Source: Actinomycetales bacterium (GTDB taxonomy: Bacteria > Actinomycetota > Actinomycetes > Actinomycetales > Dermatophilaceae). Taken from it: 64,000 bases of DNA. Shown here piece by piece: positions 35,662 to 45,342 of the stretch. The notes under the pieces were generated by a model. That model was not told the DNA's origin. It saw only the letters and a list, made by a program, of their open reading frames with translations, and ran no database searches. How positions within the stretch are numbered: the stretch's first letter is position 1; every line of letters begins with the position of its first letter. The translations under genes and the position numbers were made by a program. The DNA lies in contig JADJVI010000027.1 of NCBI GenBank assembly GCA_016710645.1, forward strand, positions 1-64,000, read 5' to 3'.

Positions 35662-36738
35662 TCAGACGTAGCGTTCGAGGATGCTCGTCTCGGCCATCCG
35701 CGACAGGCCCTCGCGGACGGCGCGGGCGCGGCTCTCGCCGACTCCTTCAACCGCCATGAGGTCCTCGATATTGGCCGCGAGCAGCCGCTGCAGCGACTCG
35801 AAGTGGTCGACCAGCCGGTCGATGATCGCCCTCGGCAGCCGGGGGATCTTGGTGAGCAGTCGGTAGCCGCGCGGCGAGACCGACGAGTCGAGGCTGTCGG
35901 TGGCACTGGCGAAGCCCACGGCGCGGGCGCTCGCGGCGAGGTCGAGCAACTCGGTCGAGCTGAGCGCGACGAGGTCGTCCATCGCCGCGCTGACCGTCTT
36001 GCCGGACTTGCTGGCCAGCAGGTAGTCGCCGATGACGAGCTCGCGGTCGTTGCCCAGGCCGCCGACGAGTTCGGCCAGTTGCAGGCTGAGCAGTCGCCCG
36101 TCCGTGCCGAGCTCGACGGCATACCCGTGGATCTCGTCACTGATCCGGCGCACCATTTCCAGGCGCTGCAGGACGGCGGCGACATCCCGAACAGTGACGA
36201 GGTCTTCGATCTCCAGGGCGGAGAGGGTGGCGCTCACCTCGTCGAGGCGGGCCTTGTAGCGCTCCAGGGTCTGCAGGGCCTGGTTGGCGCGGGAGAGGAT
36301 CGCGGCGGAGTTCTCGACGACGTGCCGACGGCCACCGACATAGAGCGCGATGGTTTGCATCGACTTGCTCACCGAGATGACCGGGGCGCCGGTCTGGATG
36401 TGGACTCGCTCGGCGGTGCGATGCCGAGTGCCCGACTCGGAGGTGTCGATGCGAGCATCGGGGACGAGTTGGGTGTTGGCCCGGACGATGCGGGCGACGT
36501 CCTTGTCGACGACGATGGCGCCGTCCATCTTCGACAGCTCCCGCAACCGCGTGGCCGAGAACTCGATGTCGATCTTGAAGCCACCTGAGCACAGCGCCTC
36601 GACGGACTTGTCGCTGCCCAGGACGATGAGCGCTCCGGTGCCGCCCCGGAGGATCCGCTCCAGCCCGTCGCGAAGCTCGGTCCCCGGAGCGACAGCCCCC
36701 AGGATCGCAATGAGCTGTTCGTCGTCGGCACGTTCCAC
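35662..36738 (-). CDS. disA: DNA integrity scanning diadenylate cyclase
   Basis: A 358-residue enzyme making cyclic di-AMP from two ATP while scanning DNA branches. The DAC active site is shown by MDGAIV (DGA motif) and GTRHRTAERV (RHR motif) in residues about 10-145; a helical spine follows and a helix-hairpin-helix DNA-binding end contains VEGVGESRARAVREGL. c-di-AMP in actinobacteria controls potassium and cell-wall enzymes. It lies between radA (47-base gap) and mutY (52-base gap) on the same strand, linking signalling with repair. Confidence 0.97.
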   Translation of the reverse strand: MERADDEQLIAILGAVAPGTELRDGLERILRGGTGALIVLGSDKSVEALCSGGFKIDIEFSATRLRELSKMDGAIVVDKDVARIVRANTQLVPDARIDTSESGTRHRTAERVHIQTGAPVISVSKSMQTIALYVGGRRHVVENSAAILSRANQALQTLERYKARLDEVSATLSALEIEDLVTVRDVAAVLQRLEMVRRISDEIHGYAVELGTDGRLLSLQLAELVGGLGNDRELVIGDYLLASKSGKTVSAAMDDLVALSSTELLDLAASARAVGFASATDSLDSSVSPRGYRLLTKIPRLPRAIIDRLVDHFESLQRLLAANIEDLMAVEGVGESRARAVREGLSRMAETSILERYV

Positions 36739-36785
36739 GCTGGGAGTCTAATGCGGCTGGCTGCCCAGCCCTTGGACGCCGTTGC

Positions 36786-38216
36786 TCACGGTTCGGACAC
36801 GACCGACTCGGGAGCGGCTCGAAGGGCGACGGCGACTGCCTGGGCGAGTTGGGCGACCTCCACGAGCTGCAGGCCGGGGACCCGGGTCACCGAGCCGCAG
36901 GTGCCCGGTGGCACGAAGGCTCGGCGGAACCCCAGCCGGGCCGCCTCGGCGAGCCGACGCGGCATACCGGTGACCGGACGGATCTCTCCGGCGAGCCCGA
37001 CCTCGCCGATGGCGATGGCGTCGGAAGGGAACGCGCGTTCCAGGGCGGCCGAGGCCAGGGCCAGCGCGATCGCGAGGTCGGCCGCCGGCTCGGTGACCTT
37101 GGCACCCCCGACGGTGGCGGTGTAGGTGTCGGCGGCAGCAACCGGGATGCGCGCCCGACGCTCGAGCACCGCGACCGACATCGCGACCCGCGCCGAGTCC
37201 AGACCGCTGGTGGCCCGTCGCGGCGAGGGGGTGGTCGATCGCGCCACGAGCGCCTGGACTTCGGCCACCAGCGGGCGCCGGCCCTCCAGGGTGATCGTCA
37301 CGCAGGTGCCCGGCACGGTGACATCGCGGGTGGACAGGAACAGCCCGCTCGGGTCGGGCAGCCCGACGATTCCCACGTCGGACAGGTCGAAGCAGCCGAC
37401 CTCGTCGGTGGGGCCGTAGCGGTTCTTGACGGCACGGACCAGCCGCAGTCGGGAGTGCCGCTCGCCCTCGAAGGCGACCACGACATCGACGAGGTGCTCC
37501 AGCACCCGAGGCCCGGCGATCGACCCGTCTTTGGTGACATGCCCGACCAGCAGGACACAAATGTCGTGGGCCTTGGCCACGGCGATGAGCGCGGCAGCCA
37601 ACTCGCGGACTTGCGCGACATTGCCCGCCGAGCCGTCGATCTCGGCGCTGCCGATGGTCTGCACCGAGTCGACGACGACGAGGTGGGGCTCCAGCAGCTC
37701 GATCTGGCCGAGGATCGTGCCGAGGTCGGTCTCGGCGGCCAGGTGCAAGTGCTGGGCCATCGCCTCGATGCGCTCGGCCCGCAGACGCACTTGGGCAGCG
37801 GATTCCTCGCCGCTGACATAGAGGACCCGGCGCCCGGTGCGCGCGGCTCGCGCGGCGACGTCGAGCAGCAGGGTCGACTTGCCGATGCCGGGCTCGCCGG
37901 CCACCAGCACGACCGCGCCGGGCACCAGGCCGCCACCGAGGACGCGGTCGAACTCGCCGACGCCGGTCGCCGCCGCCTCGGCCCGGGTGAGGTCGACTTC
38001 GCCGATCCGTGGAGCCAGCCGAGTGGTGGTCACGGCCGCAGTCGTGCGGGCGCGGCCGGCGCCCACCTCGCCGACCGTGCCCCACGCCTGACACTCGCCG
38101 CAGCGGCCCACCCACTTGACCGCGCTCCAGCCGCACTCGCTGCACCGATAGGTCGGCGCCTTGGCAGCGCCGCGCACCGGTGCCTTGCGGCCTTGCATGC
38201 CTGGGTATGCCGTCAC
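36786..38216 (-). CDS. radA: DNA repair protein RadA (Sms)
   Basis: A 476-residue RecA-related branch-migration helicase. It has an N-terminal C4 zinc finger (CSECGW ... CGECQ), Walker A GEPGIGKST, the RadA-specific KNRYG motif (usually KNRFG) and a C-terminal Lon-protease-like domain. The first ATG (38214-38216) adds MTAYPG before MQGRKAPVRG; the second Met (38198) is as likely. Conserved neighbour of disA. Confidence 0.95.
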   Translation of the reverse strand: MTAYPGMQGRKAPVRGAAKAPTYRCSECGWSAVKWVGRCGECQAWGTVGEVGAGRARTTAAVTTTRLAPRIGEVDLTRAEAAATGVGEFDRVLGGGLVPGAVVLVAGEPGIGKSTLLLDVAARAARTGRRVLYVSGEESAAQVRLRAERIEAMAQHLHLAAETDLGTILGQIELLEPHLVVVDSVQTIGSAEIDGSAGNVAQVRELAAALIAVAKAHDICVLLVGHVTKDGSIAGPRVLEHLVDVVVAFEGERHSRLRLVRAVKNRYGPTDEVGCFDLSDVGIVGLPDPSGLFLSTRDVTVPGTCVTITLEGRRPLVAEVQALVARSTTPSPRRATSGLDSARVAMSVAVLERRARIPVAAADTYTATVGGAKVTEPAADLAIALALASAALERAFPSDAIAIGEVGLAGEIRPVTGMPRRLAEAARLGFRRAFVPPGTCGSVTRVPGLQLVEVAQLAQAVAVALRAAPESVVSEP

Positions 38217-38305
38217 AGTCGCCCTCGCGTCGTCATGTCGGTCACGCTAGGCCCGGCCACCGACAGAGGTGGGCTGCGACGGCATACCCCAGTTTGGCGG
38301 CGGGG

Positions 38306-39061
38306 TCAGTAACGTCGCCAGCGCAGCAGCACCGCGTAGTCCACCGCGGTGCGCTCCGGCTCGCGGGCGAAGATCCGCGTGCATACCGCGGGCGGGAACT
38401 CCCAGCGCAACACCGCCTCGAAGTCCTCGCGCGAGTCGAAAGCCCAGGTCACGTCGAGGGATTCGCGCTGCCACCCCTGCCGGGCCCAGAACCGGTCGAC
38501 CGCCGAGGGGTCGTAGTCCGGCCACGCCGCGCTGAACCACGACCCGAAGGTCGACCGGGTGGCGTCATTGTCGACAACGAGCGCGATCCCGCCCGGGCGC
38601 ATGATCCGCCCCAACTCGGCCAGCCCCGGCTCGCACCCGGGCCCGAAGAAGTAGGCCCACCGGGCGATGGCCACGTCGACACTCGCCGCTGCGAGGCCAG
38701 TGTCCTGGGCGCCTGCGACGACGACGGTGACGGCGGCCGTCGCCGAGCGGGGACCGGACGGCATACCGGCAATGCGCCTCCGCGCCAGGTCAGCCAGCGG
38801 CGCGTGCGGCTCGACCCCGATGACCCTGCGCGCGGTCTCGGCCAGGCGCGGCAGGTGGAAACCCGTGCCGCAGCCGAGTTCGACCACGGTCGCGCCGCGC
38901 CAATCCGATCGCCCGGCCAGCCGCAGCAGGGCGGCGTCGATGATGCCGGACCGGTCGAGCGCGAGATTGTGCGTCTCGTAGGTCTGCGGCGAGCCCCAGA
39001 TGTTGGGACTGAGCAGGGCACCCTCGGCGTCTGACCCAGTTGAGTCGAGATCCGCACTCAC
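38306..39061 (-). CDS. Class I SAM-dependent methyltransferase
   Basis: A 251-residue enzyme with the AdoMet-binding motif I VVELGCGTGFHL, motif II around VIGVEPHAPL, and motif IV region IARWAYFFGPG. Substrate not predictable. The GTG start at 39059-39061 overlaps the stop of the upstream cysteine-rich gene (GTGA), so both are read from one message, perhaps pointing to a shared but unknown task. Confidence 0.85.
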   Translation of the reverse strand: MSADLDSTGSDAEGALLSPNIWGSPQTYETHNLALDRSGIIDAALLRLAGRSDWRGATVVELGCGTGFHLPRLAETARRVIGVEPHAPLADLARRRIAGMPSGPRSATAAVTVVVAGAQDTGLAAASVDVAIARWAYFFGPGCEPGLAELGRIMRPGGIALVVDNDATRSTFGSWFSAAWPDYDPSAVDRFWARQGWQRESLDVTWAFDSREDFEAVLRWEFPPAVCTRIFAREPERTAVDYAVLLRWRRY

Positions 39062-40194
39062 GGGCGGCGTTTGGCGCGCGGAGTGGCCTCGGCTTCCAGG
39101 GTCGCGGGGTGCACGAGCAATGGCAACATGGCACGGCCACTGCCGCGGTGGGCCGCCTTAACCGACCGCAGGTATGCCGTGCACCTCACCACCAGCTCGT
39201 CGTAGGCCTCTTCGCCCATGAGCTCGACCAATTCGCTTCGGCAGGAACGGAATACCGGCTCACGACCGATGTGAGCCTCGCTGTTGCCTGAGCAATACCA
39301 CGCCAGGTCGTGTCCGCCCGGCCCCCAGGCCCGCCGGTCGTACTCCGTGATCGTCGTCTCCAGGTAGCTCGACCCGTCGTGCTCTTCCACGGTTCGATAG
39401 GTGCGCCGGATCGGCAGCTGCCAGCACACCTCGGGCTTGGCCTGATGGGTCGGGATGCCTTGGCGGATGGCGTGTTGGTGCAACGCGCACCCGGCACCGC
39501 CGGCGAACCCGGGCCGGTTGAGGAAGATGCACGCACCCTTGACCACGCGGGTTTTGCGGACGCCGTCTTCCAACTCGGTCCACGCGCTGCGCCGCAGTCG
39601 CGTCGATGGTTCGGTGACGGGTTCGGCGGCGGGTTCGGTGGCTGGCTCCGTGGCGGCCCCGGTCACGGGCTGGGTCGCCTCAGCGGGGGCCGCTTCGACG
39701 ACGAGCTCCACACCGGCAACGGCAACGGTATGCCGGGCCGGCAGCTCGTAGCCCTCGCTGAGGCCGCCGAGCACGACATGGTGGATCGGGGGCTCAGCGG
39801 CCGGTGCCTGGATCGGCGCAGACGTGCTCAACGGCTCGGGGATGAACTCCACGTCGACGCTGGGAGCGCCCTCCGCGGTGGCCGGATCGATGGCAGCGAC
39901 CGGAGTGACCCGAGCGCCCTCGTGCGCGAGCCCATAAAACTGCCACTCCTGCGGCGTGAGCTGCTCGGCCACGTCACGGATCGTCCGGTAATCGGCCTTC
40001 TCCGTGAAATGTGCTCCGAGAGAACAACATCCGTCGTGCGGACGGCCGGGGAGGATGCCCTTGCAGCCGTTGCCGAAGACACAGGTCCACCGCGAGGTGA
40101 GCCAGGTGAGGTCACAGCGGAAGCGTTGCTGAGGGTTGCCAGGGTCGGTGAACTCGACCCAGACGCGCGCCATGTCCAGGGGTGATTCGGGCAC
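39058..40194 (-). CDS. Cysteine-rich protein of unknown function with Glu-Pro-Ala repeats
   Basis: A 378-residue cytoplasmic protein. Two conserved-looking Cys/His blocks (CVFGNGCKG with DGCCSLGAHF near residues 38-62, and GACIFLNRPGFAGGAGCALHQHA then CWQLPIRR near 220-260) suggest a metal or cluster site. They are separated by an acidic low-complexity region (about 115-205) with repeats of the type ATEPATEPAAEPVTEP. I recall similar proteins as conserved actinobacterial unknowns but not the function. The first ATG (40192-40194) or the second (40173, MARVWVEFTDPG) may be used. It is coupled to a methyltransferase downstream. Confidence 0.7.
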   Translation of the reverse strand: MPESPLDMARVWVEFTDPGNPQQRFRCDLTWLTSRWTCVFGNGCKGILPGRPHDGCCSLGAHFTEKADYRTIRDVAEQLTPQEWQFYGLAHEGARVTPVAAIDPATAEGAPSVDVEFIPEPLSTSAPIQAPAAEPPIHHVVLGGLSEGYELPARHTVAVAGVELVVEAAPAEATQPVTGAATEPATEPAAEPVTEPSTRLRRSAWTELEDGVRKTRVVKGACIFLNRPGFAGGAGCALHQHAIRQGIPTHQAKPEVCWQLPIRRTYRTVEEHDGSSYLETTITEYDRRAWGPGGHDLAWYCSGNSEAHIGREPVFRSCRSELVELMGEEAYDELVVRCTAYLRSVKAAHRGSGRAMLPLLVHPATLEAEATPRAKRRP

Positions 40195-40263
40195 GGCGCC
40201 ACTCTAGATCGTCTCGCCGTGGACGACTCCCACGCCCGCAATGAGCGGGGTAGCGTGCAGGGC

Positions 40264-41082
40264 ATGGGGACATCGGCTGACGGCGTGGGCGCATCCGCGC
40301 GCGCCCGGGTCGGCCTGTCCACGGCATCGGTCTATCCCGCCACCTGCGCGACGGCCTTCGAGCTCGCGGCCCGGCTCGGCTACGACGGCGTCGAGGTCAT
40401 GGTGTGGACCGACCCGGTCTCCCAAGACGCGGGTGCCCTCGCGGCGCTGTCCCAGCACTACGGCATACCCGTCTTGTCGGTGCATGCCCCGACCCTGCTG
40501 CTGACCCAACGCGTGTGGGGCCCCGACCCGTGGACCAAGATCGACAAGTCCATCGACCTCGCTCGCGACCTGGGTGCGGACACGGTCGTGTTGCACCCGC
40601 CGTTCCGGTGGCAGCGCGAGTATGCCGTGGATTTCGAGGACGGGGTGGCCACCCGGGAGGACCACAGCGGCATCCGGCTGGCGGTCGAGAACATGTTCCC
40701 GTGGCGCGCCCGTGGTCGGGAGATGCAGGCCTACCTGCCGCACTGGGACCCCGTGCCGATGGCCTACGACCACGTCACTCTCGACCTCTCACACACCGCG
40801 ACGGCCGGGTCGGACGCCCTCGCCATGGTCGAGGCCCTCGGCCCGCGACTGCGCCATATTCACCTCGCCGACGGCTCCGGCGGGGTGCGGGACGAGCATC
40901 TTGTGCCGGGCCGGGGTGGGCAGCCCTGTGACGCCGTGCTGGCCAGGCTGGCCGCGGCCGATTTCGGGGGTCACGTCGTCGTGGAGATCGGCACCCGCAA
41001 ACTGACCGACGAGGACCGGGAGCGCGATCTGCGGGCCTCTCTGGAGTTCGCGCGCACCCACCTGGGCCATCCCGTCGACTGA
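40264..41082 (+). CDS. Sugar phosphate isomerase/epimerase-like TIM-barrel protein
   Basis: A 272-residue member of the AP-endonuclease-2/xylose isomerase-like superfamily. Metal ligands are suggested by the His and Glu residues in VLSVHAPTLL, TVVLHPPFRW, RLAVENMFPW, LDLSHTATAG, HIHLADGSGG and VVVEIG. The substrate is unknown. ATG 40264 gives a natural N-terminus; GTG 40219 is an upstream alternative. It precedes the proline dehydrogenase gene with a 36-base gap, so it may belong to that operon. Confidence 0.85.
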   Translation: MGTSADGVGASARARVGLSTASVYPATCATAFELAARLGYDGVEVMVWTDPVSQDAGALAALSQHYGIPVLSVHAPTLLLTQRVWGPDPWTKIDKSIDLARDLGADTVVLHPPFRWQREYAVDFEDGVATREDHSGIRLAVENMFPWRARGREMQAYLPHWDPVPMAYDHVTLDLSHTATAGSDALAMVEALGPRLRHIHLADGSGGVRDEHLVPGRGGQPCDAVLARLAAADFGGHVVVEIGTRKLTDEDRERDLRASLEFARTHLGHPVD

Positions 41083-41118
41083 TCGAAGAACGTGAGCCCG
41101 CGGTCCTAGAGTGGGATC

Positions 41119-42066
41119 GTGGACCCTCGCGACCTGCTGCGTTCCTCCCTGCTTGGCCTCTCTCGCGCCACCGCCGTCCGCGATGTCATCGAACGCGCGC
41201 CGGTCAGCCGATCGGTCGTCAAGCGCTTCGTGCCCGGATCGACGGTCGAGGATGCCTTGCGCGCCACCGGCGAACTGCAGGCCGTCGGCCGGATGGTGAC
41301 GATCGACCACCTCGGCGAGGACACGACGACCCGAGCGCAGGCCGAGGCCACCCGCGACGCCTATCTCGCGCTGCTGGCCGCCCTCGCCGAGCGGCACTAT
41401 TCGCTCTCGGGCAAGGCCGAGGTGTCACTCAAGCTCACCGCGCTCGGGTTGCTGCTGCCCGACGGCCATCAGATCGCTCTCGATCACGCCCGCACCATCA
41501 GCCAGGCCGCCACCAATGCCGGCACAACGGTCACGGTCGACATGGAGGACCACACGACGACCGACGCGACCCTGGAGGCCGTGCAGGAGTTGCGCGAAGA
41601 CTTCCCCACCACCGGGGCGGTGCTGCAGGCCTACCTGCGGCGCACCGAGGGCGACTGCCGCGACCTCGCGTATGCCGGGTCGCGAGTTCGCCTCTGCAAG
41701 GGTGCGTATGCCGAGCCCGAGTCGGTCGCGTTCCAGGACGGTGATGAGGTCGACCGGTCGTATGTGCGCTGCCTCAAGGTGCTCATGAAGGGCGAGGGCT
41801 ATCCGATGGTGGCCAGCCACGACCCGAGGATCATCGAGATCGCCGCTGCGCTGGCCGGGCGGGAAGGTCGCGAGCCCAAGTCGTTCGAGTACCAGATGCT
41901 CTACGGCATCCGCCCTGACGAGCAGCAACGCATCGCCGATCGAGGCGACCAGATGCGGGTCTACATCCCGTATGGCACTGAGTGGTATGGCTATCTGATG
42001 CGACGGCTGGCCGAGCGACCCGCTAACGTCACGTTCTTCCTGCGCGGCCTGGCGACGAAGGGTTGA
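41119..42066 (+). CDS. putB: Proline dehydrogenase
   Basis: A 315-residue monofunctional FAD proline dehydrogenase oxidising proline to pyrroline-5-carboxylate. Family marks include SLKLTALGL, TVDMEDHTTTDATL, VRLCKGAYAEPE, VASHDPRII, FEYQMLYGIR and RVYIPYGTEWYGY near the C-terminus. GTG 41119 starts the protein. The gene is followed after 7 bases by proC, which catalyses the reverse-direction reduction, an arrangement that may help balance proline and P5C pools. Confidence 0.95.
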   Translation: MDPRDLLRSSLLGLSRATAVRDVIERAPVSRSVVKRFVPGSTVEDALRATGELQAVGRMVTIDHLGEDTTTRAQAEATRDAYLALLAALAERHYSLSGKAEVSLKLTALGLLLPDGHQIALDHARTISQAATNAGTTVTVDMEDHTTTDATLEAVQELREDFPTTGAVLQAYLRRTEGDCRDLAYAGSRVRLCKGAYAEPESVAFQDGDEVDRSYVRCLKVLMKGEGYPMVASHDPRIIEIAAALAGREGREPKSFEYQMLYGIRPDEQQRIADRGDQMRVYIPYGTEWYGYLMRRLAERPANVTFFLRGLATKG

Positions 42067-42073
42067 GTCGACA

Positions 42074-42901
42074 ATGAGCACCACCACTGGCGCCGATGGC
42101 GTCACCGCGATTTTCGGTGCGGGCGTCATGGGCGAGACCCTGCTCTCTGGCCTGTTGCGCTCCGGTCGCCCGACCGAGCAGATCGTCATCACCGAGAAGC
42201 GCCCCGACCACGCGGCGATGTTGCGTGAGAAATACGGCGTCCGGGTCCTGGACAATGTCGCAGCCGCCGAACTCGCCGACACCCTCGTCCTCGTGGTCAA
42301 GCCACAGGACATGGAAGGTCTGCTTGCCGAGATCCGCGACCACATCGTGCCGGGCAACCTCGTCGTCTCGATGGCCGCGGGCATCCCCACCTCCTGGCTG
42401 GAGCAGCGGTTGCCGGCTCGGTCCTCGGTCGTGCGGGTCATGCCCAACACCCCTGCCCTCGTCGACCAGGGCATGGCCGCCATCTCGGCCGGCAGCAACT
42501 GCACCGTGGAGCACCTCGCCGAAGCCGAGGCGATGCTTGCCTCCTGCGGCAAGGTCGTCCAGGTCCCCGAGAAGCACCAGGATGCCGTCACCGCGATCTC
42601 CGGCAGCGGACCGGCATACATCTTCTACGTCGTCGAGGCGATGATCGAGGCGGGCGTGCTGCTCGGGATGCCCCGCGCGACCTCGACCGAACTCGTCGTG
42701 CAGACCCTCTACGGCGCGGCAACCATGTTGCGCGAGACCGGCGAGCACCCGACCGTGCTGCGCGAACGGGTCTCCTCGCCCGGCGGTACGACGATCGCGG
42801 CGATCCGTCAGCTCGACGACAACAAGGTGCGAGCCGCCTTCATGACGGCGATGGAAGCCGCTGCAGCCCGCTCCAAGGAATTGGCCGACGGCCTTGGCTG
42901 A
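42074..42901 (+). CDS. proC: Pyrroline-5-carboxylate reductase
   Basis: A 275-residue NADPH-dependent enzyme reducing P5C to proline. The N-terminal Rossmann motif is IFGAGVMGETLL and the dimer/active-site region is present in AISGSGPAYIFYVVEAMIEAG and SSPGGTTIAAI. The C-terminal end overlaps the TTG start of the following acetyltransferase by 8 bases. Confidence 0.96.
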   Translation: MSTTTGADGVTAIFGAGVMGETLLSGLLRSGRPTEQIVITEKRPDHAAMLREKYGVRVLDNVAAAELADTLVLVVKPQDMEGLLAEIRDHIVPGNLVVSMAAGIPTSWLEQRLPARSSVVRVMPNTPALVDQGMAAISAGSNCTVEHLAEAEAMLASCGKVVQVPEKHQDAVTAISGSGPAYIFYVVEAMIEAGVLLGMPRATSTELVVQTLYGAATMLRETGEHPTVLRERVSSPGGTTIAAIRQLDDNKVRAAFMTAMEAAAARSKELADGLG

Positions 42902-43436
42902 CGGATCGTCCGGTCTTGTCGGCCAGCGCGAGCTGGTACTCATCACCGAGGACGACTGGGAGAGCCAGCGCGACATCCGGACGGCGGCGCTGGCCGACGC
43001 GCCCGACATGTTCGGGTCGACGCTCGCCGACGCGCTCGGCTTCGATGAGCAGGACTGGCGGCGGGGAATCCGCGCCACGACGTGCTGGCAACTACGGCAA
43101 GCCGGTATGCCGGTCGGCATGGTCCGCCTCTCGGTGCGGGAAGGTGGCGCGGACTGCGATCGGGTGGTGCCGGCGGCACCGGGCCGGACGGCATACCTCA
43201 TCTCGATGTTCGTGGCACCCGAGGCGCGAGGGACCGGCGCGGGGGAGCAGCTCGTCGCCACGGTCGCTGCAGAGGCGAAAAGGCTTGGCTATCAACAGCT
43301 TTGGCTTGACGTTGCCAAGCACAACGAGGCTGCGGCGCGGCTTTACACACGGACGGGGTTCCGTTGGGCAGAGTCCGACGGCGCGAGCCGCCACGACGAC
43401 CGACACTGCGAGCTCTCGATGGTGCTCGACCTCTGA
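42894..43436 (+). CDS. GNAT family N-acetyltransferase
   Basis: A 180-residue GNAT protein. The acetyl-CoA pyrophosphate loop is in VAPEARGTGAGEQLV, followed by the usual LWLDVAKHNEAAARLYTRTGF end. The start is taken as TTG 42894, overlapping proC; a later internal start cannot be excluded because the overlap places it without a clear ribosome site. Substrate unknown. A second GNAT gene follows. Confidence 0.83.
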   Translation: MADGSSGLVGQRELVLITEDDWESQRDIRTAALADAPDMFGSTLADALGFDEQDWRRGIRATTCWQLRQAGMPVGMVRLSVREGGADCDRVVPAAPGRTAYLISMFVAPEARGTGAGEQLVATVAAEAKRLGYQQLWLDVAKHNEAAARLYTRTGFRWAESDGASRHDDRHCELSMVLDL

Positions 43437-43497
43437 GCCACCCGACCGGCTGGGGGGCGACTGGCCCGAGCGGCCTGCGGCATGGCAGGGTGTCGAC

Positions 43498-44058
43498 ATG
43501 AGCGAGATCACCGTGACGACCGTGACCCCCGAGGCTTGGGCGGCCTTCAAGAGCGTGCGCCTCGAAGCCCTGCGGGACTCGCCAGAGGCGTTCTCCGCGA
43601 CCTACGGCGAGGAAGCGGCGTTCAGCGACGACGAGTGGGTCGCCCGGGTTGAGCGCGCCCCGCGGTTCATCGCCTACCGCGACGGCGCGGTCGTCGGCAC
43701 CGCGAGCCTCGGTGTTCACGAAGCCGACGACGAGACCGACGACCGGCTCGCCGAGGGGTTCGACTCGGGCCTGGGCGAGATCTTCGGCCTCTGGGTCACC
43801 CCCCTCGCGCGGGGGACCGGTGTGGCGACCGCACTGGCCCGGGCCGGCGCCAAGCGGGCCCAACAGGACGGCCGCTCCCACGTCGTCTACTGGGTGAGCA
43901 CCGACAACGGCCGGGCAGTGGCCTTCGCCTCGGGTTTGGGCTTCCGGCCGACCGATTCGCGTCGTCCGATGCGTGGCTCTAACCACGCAAGCGAGGAGGA
44001 GATCGCGATGATCCTTCCCCTCGGTGCGGATCGCGGCACACTCCCTGACCTCGGGTGA
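43498..44058 (+). CDS. GNAT family N-acetyltransferase
   Basis: A 186-residue GNAT protein with TPEAWAAFKSVRLEALRDSPEAF at the start and the acetyl-CoA loop VTPLARGTGVATALARAG. It is of the same general type as its upstream neighbour (both begin with an 'R-x-x-AL-x-D-x-P-x-x-F' segment), so the pair may be an old duplication. ATG 43498 follows CAGGG. Substrate unknown. Confidence 0.85.
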   Translation: MSEITVTTVTPEAWAAFKSVRLEALRDSPEAFSATYGEEAAFSDDEWVARVERAPRFIAYRDGAVVGTASLGVHEADDETDDRLAEGFDSGLGEIFGLWVTPLARGTGVATALARAGAKRAQQDGRSHVVYWVSTDNGRAVAFASGLGFRPTDSRRPMRGSNHASEEEIAMILPLGADRGTLPDLG

Positions 44059-44148
44059 GGTGCGGCGGCATACTGGCTCCAGGGGCCGTGGCACGCGGCC
44101 GGACCGCAGTCCCTTATCGGGCCGCGTCGGGAAGGGTAACGTCAGAAC

Positions 44149-45342
44149 ATGCGCAGCCAGGCGCGGGTGATTTGGGACCCGGAATTCACGAAGTACAACT
44201 TCGGTCCGCATCACCCGATGTCGCCGGTGCGCCTGGCTCTCACGGCTCGGCTGTGTGAGGAGTTCGGGCTCTTCGACGACGAGGGTGTCGAGGTGGTCAG
44301 CCCGGCCATCCCCGACGATGCCCTGTTGCACACCGTGCACGATCGCGGCTTCGTCGAGGCGGTCCGCCTGGCCTCGGAAGACCCCCGACTGGCCGACGAG
44401 CACCTGGGCCTGGGCACCGACGACGTGCCCGCCTTCGAGGGCATGCACGAGGTCAGCTCCCGGATCGCCGAAGGCACCCGCGACATTTGTGAAGCCGTGT
44501 GGACCGGAGCGGTCGAGCACGGCGTCAACTTCTGCGGCGGCCTGCACCACGCGATGGCCGGGAATGCGTCGGGTTTCTGCGTCTACAACGACATTGCCGT
44601 GGGCATCCAGTGGCTGCTCGACCACGGAGCCGAGCGGGTCGCCTATGTCGACGTCGACGTGCACCACGGCGACGGCGTCGAATCGATCTTCTGGGACGAC
44701 CCGCGGGTGCTCACCGTGTCGATCCACGAGACCGGTCGCGCACTCTTCCCGGGCACCGGGTGGGCCACCGACATCGGCGGTTCCAAGGCGCGTGGCCAGG
44801 CCGTCAACGTCTCACTGCCGCCCGGGCTGTCCGACGGCGGCTGGATGCGGGCCTTCCACGCCGGTGTCATGCCCGTGGTGCGGGCCTTCCGGCCGAGCGT
44901 GCTGGTCACTCAACACGGCGCGGATACGCACAGCGCCGACCCGCTGGCGCACTTCGCCCTGTCGGTCGAGGCCCAGCGCGAGGCGATGATGGCGCTGCAC
45001 AAGCTCAGCCACGAGCTGTGCGACGGCCGGTGGATCGCGCTCGGCGGCGGTGGCTACGAGGTCGTCGACGTCGTGCCGCGCACGTGGACCCACCTCACGG
45101 CGATCGCCGCGCACCGTCCAATCCTGCCCAGCGCCGACGTGCCGCAGGCCTGGCTGGACCACGTCTCGGCGTTGTTGGGCAAGCAGGGCCCCACTCGGAT
45201 GGGCGATTTGCCCGAGGGGCAGCCGCTGTGGTGGCGGTCCTGGGACCTTGGCTACGACCCCAGCAGTGAGGTTGACCGGGCGGTCATGGCCACCCGGCAG
45301 GCGGTCTTCCCGCACCACGGTCTGGACATCTGGTTCGACTGA
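44149..45342 (+). CDS. acuC: Acetoin utilization protein AcuC / histone deacetylase family
   Basis: A 397-residue zinc amidohydrolase of the HDAC fold. The twin active-site histidines are in GLHHAMAG, the zinc-binding DxH and HHGDG in VDVDVHHGDGVES, and the tyrosine-type segment in ALGGGGYE. Bacterial AcuC deacetylates and activates acetyl-CoA synthetase; two acetyltransferase genes just upstream make a protein-acetylation module conceivable but unproven. The start ATG 44149 is well placed; the gene ends about 400 bases before the large operon. Confidence 0.93.
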   Translation: MRSQARVIWDPEFTKYNFGPHHPMSPVRLALTARLCEEFGLFDDEGVEVVSPAIPDDALLHTVHDRGFVEAVRLASEDPRLADEHLGLGTDDVPAFEGMHEVSSRIAEGTRDICEAVWTGAVEHGVNFCGGLHHAMAGNASGFCVYNDIAVGIQWLLDHGAERVAYVDVDVHHGDGVESIFWDDPRVLTVSIHETGRALFPGTGWATDIGGSKARGQAVNVSLPPGLSDGGWMRAFHAGVMPVVRAFRPSVLVTQHGADTHSADPLAHFALSVEAQREAMMALHKLSHELCDGRWIALGGGGYEVVDVVPRTWTHLTAIAAHRPILPSADVPQAWLDHVSALLGKQGPTRMGDLPEGQPLWWRSWDLGYDPSSEVDRAVMATRQAVFPHHGLDIWFD

